Part shown: positions 49,349 through 57,857 of the stretch, in pieces
Layout of the letters: each line of letters starts with the position of its first letter
Numbering within the stretch: the first letter of the stretch is position 1
Assembly: GCF_000955805.1 (NCBI RefSeq)
Contig: NZ_JYOA01000004.1
Location: 300,580-364,579, forward strand
Reading direction: 5' to 3'
DNA from: Pseudomonas sp. 21
GTDB lineage: Bacteria; Pseudomonadota; Gammaproteobacteria; Pseudomonadales; Pseudomonadaceae
Length of the DNA: 64,000 bases
The notes under the pieces: model-generated
The model's input: only the letters and a program-made list of their open reading frames with translations
What the model was told of the DNA's origin: nothing
The model's database searches: none
Position numbers and translations under genes: made by a program

Positions 49349-50065
49349 TCAGTGGAACCACTCCATCGCCGTGCGCCACACACAGACGCCGACGAAGTAG
49401 GCCGAAGCCGCGAACCACAGGCCCAGCAACCAGGGCTGGTCGACCGGCTGCTGGAGGATCAGCAGCGCACTGCTGAGCATCCAGACGAAGGTCACGGCAA
49501 TGTTCAGCGGCATGAACTGGCGCACGCGGAACGGATGCAGGAACTTCATGCGGGTCAGGGTCAGCGCGGCCAGCACCAGCACGGTGACGAAGCTTACCCA
49601 GGGGTGCAGGTCGAGCACGAAGAAGTACACCGCCACCACGTTCCAGGCGGCCGGGAAGCCGACGAAATAGTTGTCCTTGCTCTTCATGTTGACGTTGCAG
49701 AAGCAGAACAGCGAGGACACCAGGATCACCCCCACCGCCAGCAGCTCGGTATGCACCGGCAGCGGCACGTAGCGGTAGATGAAGATCGCGGGGATGAAGA
49801 CGTAGGTGAGGTAGTCGATCACCAGGTCCAGGGTCGAGCCATCGAAGTGTGGCAACACCGCCTTGACGTCGAACTTGCGCGCCAGGGTGCCGTCCAGGCC
49901 GTCCACCAGCAGCGCCACGCCCAGCCAGAGCAGGCAGGCCTGGGGCCTGTTGTCGACCAGCGCCAGGAGCGCGAGCAGCGCGAGGATGACACCGCTGGAG
50001 GTCACCGCGTGGGCGCCCCAGGCCTTGGCTTTGCTGAGGTTCATTGGCGATAGGATCAGGTTCAC
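49349..50065 (-). CDS. pcs: Phosphatidylcholine synthase
   Basis: Condenses CDP-diacylglycerol with choline to make phosphatidylcholine in the inner membrane. 238 residues with about eight hydrophobic helices. The CDP-alcohol phosphotransferase signature D-G-x2-D-G-x2-A-R (VDGLDGTLARK) continues with the spaced G...D...D (HFDGSTLDLVIDY). SKAKAWGAHAVTSSG is typical of bacterial Pcs. The start is taken as GTG (50065), preceded by AAGGAAG; ATG at 50044 is the alternative. Free choline must come from outside the cell; no choline transporter is seen nearby. Confidence 0.93.
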   Translation of the reverse strand: MNLILSPMNLSKAKAWGAHAVTSSGVILALLALLALVDNRPQACLLWLGVALLVDGLDGTLARKFDVKAVLPHFDGSTLDLVIDYLTYVFIPAIFIYRYVPLPVHTELLAVGVILVSSLFCFCNVNMKSKDNYFVGFPAAWNVVAVYFFVLDLHPWVSFVTVLVLAALTLTRMKFLHPFRVRQFMPLNIAVTFVWMLSSALLILQQPVDQPWLLGLWFAASAYFVGVCVWRTAMEWFH

Positions 50066-50300
50066 GTCGGCTCTCTTCCTTTGGACGGCGGATGCAGGGG
50101 AGCTACCTCAAACGGTAGCCCATCCCTGGCAAACCACTGCACATGGGAACACCGATGGGGCGGCCGAGTTCAGCCGGTTTTCCCGATGCACACCTTGTGG
50201 CGGTGGAATCGGCAGCATACGCCGTTGCGGCCTGGGCTTGCCATCGGGGGAGACGAGCGTCACGGGGTGAATTCGTGCTGCGAGGAAAGGCGCCACGCCC
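50066..50300. other. Gene-free region between pcs and the type A REP
   Basis: About 235 bp that must hold the pcs promoter (minus strand). No clear hairpin or operator was seen. A REP doublet follows at 50301, then the end of the amino-acid transporter operon. Confidence 0.5.
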
Positions 50301-50379
50301 TGTAGGAGCGAGCTTGCTCGCGAACCGCCCAGCACCAGAACCGCCGGGGAATCCGTTCGCGAGCAGGCTCGCTCCTACG
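50301..50379. repeat. REP doublet (type A)
   Basis: Unit at 50301-50325 and inverse at 50355-50379, with one base changed in the inverse (gcaggctcg in place of gcaagctcg). Lies 11 bp after the aapP stop. Confidence 0.9.
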
Positions 50380-50389
50380 AAGAGCTATA

Positions 50390-51166
50390 TCAATGCAGGA
50401 TCTGGCTGAGGAACAGCTTGGTGCGGTCCGACTGCGGGTTGTCGAAGAACTGGTCCGGCGGCGCCTGCTCCACGATCTCGCCCTTGTCCATGAAGATCAC
50501 CCGGTTCGCCACGGTGCGGGCGAAGCCCATCTCGTGGGTCACGCAGAGCATGGTCATGCCGCTCTGCGCCAGGCCGATCATGGTGTCGAGCACTTCCTTG
50601 ACCATTTCCGGGTCGAGCGCCGAGGTGGGTTCGTCGAACAGCATGATCTTCGGCTTCATGCACAGCGCACGGGCGATCGCCACGCGCTGCTGCTGGCCGC
50701 CGGACAGCTGGCCGGGGAACTTGTGGGCCTGCTCCGGGATGCGTACGCGCTCCAGGTAATGCATGGCGACTTCCTCGGCCTGGCGCTTGGGCATCTTGCG
50801 CACCCACATGGGCGCGAGGATGCAGTTCTGCAGCACGGTCAGGTGCGGGAACAGGTTGAAGTGCTGGAACACCATGCCCACTTCGCTGCGGATCGCCTCG
50901 ATCTGCTTGAGGTCGTTGGTCAGTTCGGTGCCGTCGACCACGATGCTGCCCTGCTGGTGTTCCTCCAGGCGGTTGATGCAGCGGATGGTGGTCGACTTGC
51001 CCGAGCCGGACGGCCCGCAGAGCACGATGCGTTCGCCCTGCTTGACCTCCAGGTTGATGTCCTTGAGCACGTGGAACTGGCCGTACCACTTGTTCACGCC
51101 CTTCATGGTGATCATCACGTGATCGCCGATGGCCGGCTGTGCGGTCTTGTTGGTGGCTTCAGACAT
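50390..51166 (-). CDS. aapP: General L-amino-acid ABC transporter, ATPase
   Basis: ATP-binding subunit of the polar amino acid transporter. 258 residues with Walker [11 protein letters not shown], signature [15 protein letters not shown], Walker [15 protein letters not shown] and switch His in [13 protein letters not shown]/AapP-like features include [13 protein letters not shown] and [13 protein letters not shown]. Last gene of aapJQMP, 9 bp after aapM. Confidence 0.95.
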   Translation of the reverse strand: MSEATNKTAQPAIGDHVMITMKGVNKWYGQFHVLKDINLEVKQGERIVLCGPSGSGKSTTIRCINRLEEHQQGSIVVDGTELTNDLKQIEAIRSEVGMVFQHFNLFPHLTVLQNCILAPMWVRKMPKRQAEEVAMHYLERVRIPEQAHKFPGQLSGGQQQRVAIARALCMKPKIMLFDEPTSALDPEMVKEVLDTMIGLAQSGMTMLCVTHEMGFARTVANRVIFMDKGEIVEQAPPDQFFDNPQSDRTKLFLSQILH

Positions 51167-51175
51167 GATGAACTC

Positions 51176-52273
51176 CTAACGCTTGTGGCCGGTGTCCAGC
51201 TTGTGCTCCAGGTGCATGGAGTAGCGGGACATGCTGAAACAGAAAATCCAGTAGACGACCGCCGCGAACACATAGCCTTCGGTGGCCATGCCCAGCCAGG
51301 CCGGGTCCGCGGTGGCGCGCTTGATGCTGTTGAGGAAGTCGAACAGGCCGATGATGATCACCAGGCTGGTGTCCTTGAACAGCGCGATGAAGGTGTTGAC
51401 GATGCCGGGGATCACCAGCTTGAGCGCCTGCGGCAGGATCACCAGGCCCATGGTTCGCCAGTAGCCCAGGCCCATGGCGGCCGCGGCTTCGTACTGCCCC
51501 TTCGGGATGGCCTGCATGCCACCGCGCACCACCTCGGCGATGTAGGCGGCCTCGAACAGCACCACCATCACCATCGCCCGCAGCAGCTTGTCCAGGTTCA
51601 TCCCCTCGGGGAGGAACAGCGGCAACATCACCGAGGACATGAACAGCACGGTGATCAGCGGCACGCCGCGCCAGAACTCGATGGTGGTGACGCAGATGAC
51701 CTTGATTGCCGGCATCTTCGAACGCCGCCCAAGCGCCAGCAGGATGCCCAGCGGCATCGCCCCGCAGATGCCGACCGCGGCGATCACCACGGTGAGCATC
51801 AGGCCGCCCCAGGCACTGGTCGGTACGGTTTCCAGGCCGAGGAAGCCGCCGTGCAGCAGCCAGTAGGCCACGATCGGCAGCGCCACCAGGAAGCCCAGGC
51901 CGTACTTCACCTTGTACGCGAAGCGCTTGAGGAACAGCGGCGCCGCACCGAACACCACGAACAGCACGGTGAGGTCCACGCGCCAGCGCAGTTCCTCGGG
52001 GTAGAAGCCGTACATGAACTGGCCGAAGCGCGAACCGATGAACACCCAGCAGGCGCCCTCGCGGGAGCAGTCGGCCCGGGTAGTCCCGCTCCAGTCGGCC
52101 TTGATGATCGCCCACTCCAGCAGCGGCGGCAGGATCAGCCAGACCAGGTAGAGGCCGACCAGCGTCAGCAGGGTATTGAACCAGCTGGAGAACAGGTTGG
52201 CGCGCAGCCAGGCGAGCACGCCCACACTCATCGCCGGTGGCGGCAGGTCAGGCTTGAAGGTATGAGTTGTCAT
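51176..52273 (-). CDS. aapM: General L-amino-acid ABC transporter permease AapM
   Basis: Inner-membrane permease, 365 residues. The long N-terminus with several hydrophobic segments (about 28-50, 90-110, 120-140) is typical of AapQ/M rather than GltJ/K. The EAA loop EAAAAMGLGYWRTMGLVILPQALKLVIPGI couples to AapP. The Ser/Pro-rich beginning MTTHTFKPDLPPP fits the family. It follows aapQ by 12 bp. Confidence 0.93.
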   Translation of the reverse strand: MTTHTFKPDLPPPAMSVGVLAWLRANLFSSWFNTLLTLVGLYLVWLILPPLLEWAIIKADWSGTTRADCSREGACWVFIGSRFGQFMYGFYPEELRWRVDLTVLFVVFGAAPLFLKRFAYKVKYGLGFLVALPIVAYWLLHGGFLGLETVPTSAWGGLMLTVVIAAVGICGAMPLGILLALGRRSKMPAIKVICVTTIEFWRGVPLITVLFMSSVMLPLFLPEGMNLDKLLRAMVMVVLFEAAYIAEVVRGGMQAIPKGQYEAAAAMGLGYWRTMGLVILPQALKLVIPGIVNTFIALFKDTSLVIIIGLFDFLNSIKRATADPAWLGMATEGYVFAAVVYWIFCFSMSRYSMHLEHKLDTGHKR

Positions 52274-52285
52274 GATCTGCTTCCC

Positions 52286-53470
52286 TTACCGCTCGACCAG
52301 CGCGATGTGCTTGTTGTACCAGTTCATCAGCAGCGAAATGCTGATGCTGATGGCCAGGTACACGCTCATGGTGATGGCCATGGTCTCGATCGCCTGGCCC
52401 GTCTGGTTGAGCACCGTGCCGGCGAACAGCGAGACCATGTCCGGGTAGCCGATGGCGGCGGCCAGCGAGGAGTTCTTCGCCAGGTTCAGGTACTGGCTGG
52501 TGAGCGGCGGGATGATCACCCGCAGCGCCTGCGGGATGATCACCAGGCGCAGGGTCTGCCCCGGACGCAGGCCCAGTGAACCGGCAGCCTCGGTCTGGCC
52601 GTGGCTGACCGCCTGGATGCCGGCGCGCACCGTCTCGCCGATGAAGGCGGCGGTGTAGACCGACAGGGCGAGGACGATCGACACCAGTTCCGGGATCACC
52701 ACCCAGCCGCCACGGAAGTTGAAGCCCTGCAGCACCGGCACGTCCCAGTGGAACGGCGCGCCGGCCACCAGCGACACCAGGCCCGGCAGCACCACCAGCA
52801 GCGCCAGGCCGCTGAGGAATACCGGGAAGGCCTTGCCGGTGGCATGGCGACGGGCCTTGGCCCATTTCCAGATCACCGCCCAGCCGACGAGAGCCAGGAT
52901 CACCGCGACGATGAACGGGCCGAGGCCGTCGGCGGCGAGCGGCGCGGGCATCTGCAGGCCGCGGTTGTTGATGAAGAACAGGTCGCCGAAGCTGATGCTC
53001 TGCCGCGGGTTCGGCAACGGGCCGAGCACGGCGAAGTACCAGAAGAAGATCTGCAACAGCGGCGGGATGTTGCGGAAGGTCTCGATGTACAGGGTCGCCA
53101 GCTTGCGGATCAGCCAGTTGGGCGACAGCCGCGCCACACCGAGGATGAAGCCCAGGACGGTGGCAAAGACGATGCCAATCACCGTGACCAGCAGCGTATT
53201 CAGCAGGCCGACCATGAACACCCGTCCGTAGGTGTCGCTTTCGCTGTAGTCGATCAGATGCTGGGAGATGCCGAAGCCGGCGCTGTGGTCGAGGAAACCG
53301 AAACCGGACTGGATGCCGCGGTGGGCGAGGTTGGTCTGGGTGTTGTCGAAGAGGAACCAGCCGACCGCCACGACGAAGATGACGGCGATGACCTGGAATG
53401 CCCAGCCGCGCACGACGGGATCGTTGAGCGATACCCCCCGCGGACGCTGGGCCTTGACGGAATTCTGCAT
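52286..53470 (-). CDS. aapQ: General L-amino-acid ABC transporter permease AapQ
   Basis: Second permease, 394 residues from the ATG at 53470 (MQNSVKAQRPRGVSLND). Hydrophobic helices at about 25-43, 90-115 and 130-160, and a central region, then EAA loop EAAGSLGLRPGQTLRLVIIPQALRVIIPPL. Resembles AapQ of rhizobia and pseudomonads. A stable hairpin separates it from aapJ. The frame opens 31 codons upstream but ATG 53470 gives the family start. Confidence 0.93.
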   Translation of the reverse strand: MQNSVKAQRPRGVSLNDPVVRGWAFQVIAVIFVVAVGWFLFDNTQTNLAHRGIQSGFGFLDHSAGFGISQHLIDYSESDTYGRVFMVGLLNTLLVTVIGIVFATVLGFILGVARLSPNWLIRKLATLYIETFRNIPPLLQIFFWYFAVLGPLPNPRQSISFGDLFFINNRGLQMPAPLAADGLGPFIVAVILALVGWAVIWKWAKARRHATGKAFPVFLSGLALLVVLPGLVSLVAGAPFHWDVPVLQGFNFRGGWVVIPELVSIVLALSVYTAAFIGETVRAGIQAVSHGQTEAAGSLGLRPGQTLRLVIIPQALRVIIPPLTSQYLNLAKNSSLAAAIGYPDMVSLFAGTVLNQTGQAIETMAITMSVYLAISISISLLMNWYNKHIALVER

Positions 53471-53549
53471 GTAAGCCCTCTCGGAAGCGCCCCGGGCGAC
53501 CACGGGCCAAGCCCGCGACCACCCGGAGGCTTCACGTCGTTCGAAACAG

Positions 53550-53576
53550 TCCGGCGCCCACACTCCGGGCGCCGGA
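53550..53576 (-). promoter_or_regulatory. Intercistronic hairpin between aapJ and aapQ
   Basis: TCCGGCGCCC-ACACTCC-GGGCGCCGGA: a perfect 10-bp stem 11 bp after the aapJ stop, with no T run. Such hairpins protect the upstream binding-protein mRNA from 3' exonucleases, giving more AapJ than permease. Confidence 0.7.
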
Positions 53577-53586
53577 ACGGGTCAGG

Positions 53587-54615
53587 TCAGCGCACCGGCG
53601 GTGCGTACTGCAGACCACCCTTGTTCCACTGGGCGTTGAGGCCACGCTTGATCTTCAGGTCGCTGGCGTCGCCGACGTTGCGATCGAAGATCTCGCCGTA
53701 GTTACCCACTTGCTTGACGATCTGCACCGCCCAGTCCTTGGGCAGCTTGAGGTCCTTGCCGTAGTCACCCTCGGCGCCGAGCAGACGCGCGACGTCCGGG
53801 TTCTTGGTGCTCTTGGCCTGCTCCTCGACGTTCTTCGAGTTGATGCCCAGTTCCTCGGCGTTGAGCATCGCGAAGAGCGTCCAGCGGGCGATGTCGAACC
53901 ACTCCTCGTCACCCTGGCGCACGGCCGGGCCGAGGGGCTCCTTGGAAATCACTTCGGGCAGCACCACGTAGTCGTCCGGCGCCGCCAGCTTGATGCGCTG
54001 GGCGTAGAGCTGCGACTGGTCGGAGGTCAGCACGTCGCAGCGGCCGGACTCCAGCGACTTGGCGCTCTCGTCGGAGGTGTCGTAGGTGATGGGGGTGTAC
54101 TTGAGGTTGTTGGAGCGGAAGTAGTCGGACAGGTTGAGCTCGGTGGTGGTACCGGCCTGGATGCACACGGTGGCGCCGTCGAGTTCCTTGGCGCTGGAGA
54201 CGCCGAGCTTCTTGTTCACCAGGAAGCCCTGGCCGTCGTAGTAGGTCACGCCGACGAAGTTCAGGCCCATCGCGCTGTCGCGGGAGCTGGTCCAGGTGGT
54301 GTTGCGCGAGAGGATGTCGATCTCGCCGGACTGCAGCGCGGTGAAGCGCTCCTTGGCGGTCAGCGGGCTGTACTTGACCTTGGTCGAGTCGCCGAACACG
54401 GCCGCTGCCACGGCGCGGCAGACGTCCACGTCGATGCCCTTGTACTGGCCCTTGGCGTCGGCATACGAGAAGCCGGGAAGACCGTCACTGATACCGCACT
54501 GCACGTAGCCTTTCTTCTTCACAGCATCCAGGGTGGCGCCGGCATGCGCGAGGCCGCTGATGCCGAACACGGCGGCGGTGGTCAGCACTGCCAGGGTGGA
54601 TTTCACCATCTTCAT
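53587..54615 (-). CDS. aapJ: General L-amino-acid ABC transporter, periplasmic binding protein
   Basis: 342-residue solute receptor that hands amino acids to AapQM. The signal peptide MKMVKSTLAVLTTAAVFGISGLAHA is followed by the class III binding fold: GATLDAVKKKGYVQCGISDGLPGFS, GIDVDVCRAVAAAVF, TAKERFTALQSGEIDILSRNTTWT. The ATG at 54615 has a GGAGAAG box; the frame is open upstream without a signal. First gene of the operon; the promoter must lie in the hairpin-rich 54616-54900 region. Confidence 0.95.
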   Translation of the reverse strand: MKMVKSTLAVLTTAAVFGISGLAHAGATLDAVKKKGYVQCGISDGLPGFSYADAKGQYKGIDVDVCRAVAAAVFGDSTKVKYSPLTAKERFTALQSGEIDILSRNTTWTSSRDSAMGLNFVGVTYYDGQGFLVNKKLGVSSAKELDGATVCIQAGTTTELNLSDYFRSNNLKYTPITYDTSDESAKSLESGRCDVLTSDQSQLYAQRIKLAAPDDYVVLPEVISKEPLGPAVRQGDEEWFDIARWTLFAMLNAEELGINSKNVEEQAKSTKNPDVARLLGAEGDYGKDLKLPKDWAVQIVKQVGNYGEIFDRNVGDASDLKIKRGLNAQWNKGGLQYAPPVR

Positions 54616-54726
54616 CGATCTTCTCCGTTGCTTTTTTAGTGTTTTGGAGTCCCGGTTCCACCGCCGTACCCTCGTGAGGCACCAGCAAGACAACAAACGG
54701 GATGGAGACCTGAAGGTGAGTCTAGA

Positions 54727-54755
54727 CGGCTTGCGAAATTTCCTTCGGCAAGCCG
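54727..54755. repeat. Inverted repeat 1 upstream of aapJ
   Basis: CGGCTTGC (54727-54734) and GCAAGCCG (54748-54755), 13-bp loop, about 112 bp before the aapJ start. Could be an operator or attenuator for the amino-acid transporter. Confidence 0.55.
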
Positions 54756-54827
54756 CGAACACACCTTCGAGCGCGCAGGTCTTGCGCGCTGGAACGGGTC
54801 ATCAAGGGATCATTGCGTGAAGGCGAA

Positions 54828-54870
54828 GGCCCACCGCGCCGGCTGTTGACCGCAGCCGGCGCGGTGGGCC
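54828..54870. repeat. Inverted repeat 2: perfect 18-bp stem
   Basis: GGCCCACCGCGCCGGCTG (54828-54845) and its exact inverse (54853-54870) around a 7-base loop. There is no T run on either side, so it is not a classic terminator. Highly stable and unlikely to be chance. Confidence 0.75.
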
Positions 54871-54897
54871 CTGAAGCAGCCCAAGGCTTTCGCGGCG

Positions 54898-54950
54898 CCA
54901 CTTCCGGTACAGCTTTCCGGATGGGGTCGGTAGAGTGTTACCGGAAGTGG
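54898..54950. repeat. Inverted repeat 3: spaced dyad
   Basis: CCACTTCCGGTA (54898-54909) and TACCGGAAGTGG (54939-54950), 29 bp apart. With one mismatch the arms extend to 17 bp (CGGC outside). About 180 bp before the esterase start and 280 bp before aapJ. Candidate protein-binding dyad. Confidence 0.65.
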
Positions 54951-55128
54951 GGCCGCACAGCCTGCCAGTAGCGATAGCAAGGGGCGTACCAGCCCAGGAA
55001 CCTTCCTACGATTTTATGCAGTCAAGTCCCACAACTTATGGCCATGCGACATCTTCTTGCATCGCCTCCCCACCCCTTTGCGAACGCAGCGCCCCTTCCT
55101 AGAGCGCCTGCCCCATCCTGGAGCCTCC

Positions 55129-55782
55129 ATGACCCAGCCCCTGATCCTAGAACCCAGCCAAAGCGTCGACTCCTGCGTCATTTGGTTGCACGGCCTGGGC
55201 GCCGACCGTTACGACTTCGAACCGGTAGCACAGATGCTGCAACGCAGCTTCACCTCGACGCGCTTCATCCTGCCCCAGGCGCCGACCCGCCCGGTCACCG
55301 TGTTCAACGGCATGCCAGCGCCCAGCTGGTACGACATCCTCGCCATGGCCCCGGCGCGCGCCATCGACGAAGCTCAGCTGGACGCCTCGGCCGACAGCGT
55401 GATCGCGCTGATCCAGGGGCAGATCGACCAGGGCATCGCGGCCAAACGCATCATCCTCGCCGGGTTTTCCCAGGGCGGCGCCGTGGTGCTGCACACCGGC
55501 TACCTGCGCTGGGACGGCGAACTGGGCGGGGTCATGGCGCTCTCCACCTATGGCCCGACATTCAGCGAAGGCATAAGCCTGCCGGCTACAAAAAGACAAC
55601 TGTCCGCACTCTGCCTGCATGGCACTTTCGATGACGTGGTGCTGCCCGCCATGGGCCGCGCCGCGTACGACTTCCTGCAGGCCAACGAGGTGCCCGCCCA
55701 GTGGCGCACCTACCCGATGAGCCACGAAGTGAGCAACGAGGAGCTTGGCGATATCGGCGCCTGGCTGCGGGAGCGCCTGTGA
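55129..55782 (+). CDS. Carboxylesterase / phospholipase-type alpha-beta hydrolase
   Basis: 217 residues, same class as P. aeruginosa PA3859-like esterase and yeast-type APT1/lysophospholipase. Nucleophile Ser in GFSQGG, oxyanion region in WLHGLGADRYDF, and an acidic Asp/His pair near the C-terminus (GTFDDVV...SHEVS). Catalyses hydrolysis of short acyl esters or thioesters. The ATG at 55129 (MTQPLILEPS) gives the family start; the frame reaches back to 55057. Followed after 31 bp by the acyl-CoA synthetase, with which it may work in acyl release and activation. Confidence 0.9.
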   Translation: MTQPLILEPSQSVDSCVIWLHGLGADRYDFEPVAQMLQRSFTSTRFILPQAPTRPVTVFNGMPAPSWYDILAMAPARAIDEAQLDASADSVIALIQGQIDQGIAAKRIILAGFSQGGAVVLHTGYLRWDGELGGVMALSTYGPTFSEGISLPATKRQLSALCLHGTFDDVVLPAMGRAAYDFLQANEVPAQWRTYPMSHEVSNEELGDIGAWLRERL

Positions 55783-55813
55783 TCCCCTGACCCTGCGGAG
55801 AACAAGAAGAAGC

Positions 55814-57706
55814 ATGAACGCCCCGATCAGCAGCCTGCGTGACGTCGAAGCCCTGGAACAGGTCCCCCTGCAGGACCGCGACCTGCCGCCCAGCACCTAT
55901 GAACTGCTGCGCCGTTCGGCCCAGCAGTACGGCCCGTCCACCGCCCTGAGCTTCCTGCTGCAGGGTTCGGCGGCGGAGGAACCGGTCAAGGTCAGCTACG
56001 AGCAGTTGTTCGCCCGTGTCACCCAGGCGGCGAATGCCTTCCACCGCCTCGGCGTGCGGCCAGGCAATTCGGTGTCGTTCCTGCTTCCCAACCTGCCGCA
56101 GACCCACTATGTGATCTGGGGCGGCGAAGCAGCGGGGATCGTCAACGCGATCAACCCGCTGCTCGACCCCGGGCACATCGCCGAGCTCGTGCGCGCCGCC
56201 GATTCCCGTGTACTGGTCACCCTGGCCCCCTTCCCAGGCACCGATCTCTGGGACAAGGTCGCAGCGCTGCGCGAGCACCTGCCCGAACTCAACGCCATCG
56301 TCACCGTCGACATAGCCAACCTGCTGCCGGAGCCGCAGCGCTCGGCGATCAAGGCCCAGCGCGGCGCGCTGCCCGAAGGCGTGCTGGACTTCGACGAACT
56401 GCTCGCCCAGTGCCCGGCGGATCACCTGGAAAGCGGCCGGGTGATCGGCCCCGACGAGGTCGCCTCCTACTTCCACACCGGCGGCACCACCGGCACCCCC
56501 AAGCTCGCGCCGCACAGCCATTTCAACGAAGTGGCGATGGCCGAGATCATGGGCCTGAACGCCGACTATGACGGCAACGACGTGCTGCTCTGCGGCCTGC
56601 CGCTGTTCCACGTCAACGGCGTGATGGTCACCGGCCTTGCGCCCTTCCTGCGCGGCGGCGAGGTGCTGTTGGCCGGCACCCAGGGCTATCGCAACCCGAC
56701 GCTGATCCAGGACTTCTGGAAGCTGGTGGAGCGCTACAAGGTCACCAGCTTCAGCGGCGTACCGACCATCTACGCCGCCCTCATGCAGGTGCCCAGCGAC
56801 GGTTGCGACCTCTCCAGCCTGCGCTTCGCCCTGTGCGGCGCGGCGCCCATGCCGGTGGAGCTGATCCGCCAGTTCGAGGCGAAGACGGGCCTGAAGATCA
56901 TCGAAGGCTACGGCATGACCGAAGGCACCTGCGGCACCAGCTGCAACCCGCGCGGCGGCGAACGCCGGCCCGGCTCCATCGGCCTGCGCCTGCCCTACTG
57001 CGAACTGAAATCGGTGATCCTCGACGGTGACGGCCGGTACCTGCGCGACGCGGCCGTGGACGAGATCGGCAACATCTGCCTGCGCGGCCCCACCGTCTTC
57101 AAGGGCTACCTGCAGGCCAGCAAGAACCAGGACATCTGGGTCGACGGCGACTGGTTCAACACCGGCGACCTGGGCCGCATCGACGCCGACGGCTACATCT
57201 GGCTCACCGGCCGCAGCAAGGACCTGATCATCCGTGGCGGGCACAACATCGACCCGCAGATGATCGAGGAAGCCCTGCACCGCCATCCCGCCGTGGCCAT
57301 GGCCGCCGCCGTCGGCAAGCCGTGCCTGAAGGCCGGCGAGCTGCCGGTGGTGTACATCCAGCTCAAGCCGGGCATGCAGGCGAACGAGGCAGAACTGCTG
57401 GAACACGCCGCGCAGCACGTGCCCGAACGCGCGGCGGTGCCCAAGGACGTCTGGCTGCTGGACGCCATCCCGGTCACAGCGGTGGGCAAGACCTTCAAGC
57501 CGGCATTGCGCCTGGATGCCATTCGTCGCGTGTTCGAAGACGAAACCCGCCACCTCGCCCCGGCACCGCGCATCGAGGTGGTCGCCGATGACCGCCTGGG
57601 TCAGAAAGCTCGCTTGTTCGTCGGCGCCCTCGACCTAGACTCGCGCGCCGCACTGGCCGAGCGACTGGGTGGTTACGCGGTGCACGTGGAGTGGCTGGAA
57701 AGCTGA
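55814..57706 (+). CDS. AMP-dependent acyl-CoA synthetase
   Basis: 630-residue ANL-superfamily ligase. The P-loop YFHTGGTTGTPKL (the ATP motif), the GYGMTEGTC motif, and the hinge/catalytic part ENI/LTGRSKDLIIRGGHNIDP are present, with the C-terminal Lys in TAVGKTFKPALR. The N-terminus has no signal. Gene order esterase-ligase resembles that of P. aeruginosa. The ATG at 55814 gives the canonical start; the frame overlaps the esterase upstream. The exact acid substrate cannot be told. Confidence 0.9.
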   Translation: MNAPISSLRDVEALEQVPLQDRDLPPSTYELLRRSAQQYGPSTALSFLLQGSAAEEPVKVSYEQLFARVTQAANAFHRLGVRPGNSVSFLLPNLPQTHYVIWGGEAAGIVNAINPLLDPGHIAELVRAADSRVLVTLAPFPGTDLWDKVAALREHLPELNAIVTVDIANLLPEPQRSAIKAQRGALPEGVLDFDELLAQCPADHLESGRVIGPDEVASYFHTGGTTGTPKLAPHSHFNEVAMAEIMGLNADYDGNDVLLCGLPLFHVNGVMVTGLAPFLRGGEVLLAGTQGYRNPTLIQDFWKLVERYKVTSFSGVPTIYAALMQVPSDGCDLSSLRFALCGAAPMPVELIRQFEAKTGLKIIEGYGMTEGTCGTSCNPRGGERRPGSIGLRLPYCELKSVILDGDGRYLRDAAVDEIGNICLRGPTVFKGYLQASKNQDIWVDGDWFNTGDLGRIDADGYIWLTGRSKDLIIRGGHNIDPQMIEEALHRHPAVAMAAAVGKPCLKAGELPVVYIQLKPGMQANEAELLEHAAQHVPERAAVPKDVWLLDAIPVTAVGKTFKPALRLDAIRRVFEDETRHLAPAPRIEVVADDRLGQKARLFVGALDLDSRAALAERLGGYAVHVEWLES

Positions 57707-57712
57707 TGAAAC

Positions 57713-57739
57713 ACCCGGCCGACCGCCGGTCGGCCGGGT
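57713..57739 (+). terminator. Stable hairpin after the acyl-CoA synthetase
   Basis: ACCCGGCCGACC-GCC-GGTCGGCCGGGT, a perfect 12-bp stem starting 7 bp after the stop. No T run, so Rho-independent termination is uncertain; it may stabilise the mRNA end. Confidence 0.6.
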
Positions 57740-57857
57740 CTGGCTGCGAATTGCCAGTAGTCAAATCTGACTAATACTGATGGCTCAATGTGCGAAGAGG
57801 ACTACAGGGAGAGTCAGTCGTGCACATCATCAGTCGCCACCCGTCTTCCGCTGCGCC

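Larger units (their letters stand above)
54616..55128. other. Gene-free divergent regulatory region (aapJ / esterase)
   Basis: 513 bp between aapJ (minus) and the esterase (plus). It holds three inverted repeats, listed separately at 54727, 54828 and 54898, and the promoters of both genes. No clear sigma-54 box pair was seen. Confidence 0.6.

Noticed and set aside
54828..54870. Rho-independent terminator
   Set aside because: Very stable stem but no T run on either strand, and it lies in a divergent promoter region where no transcript needs to end.
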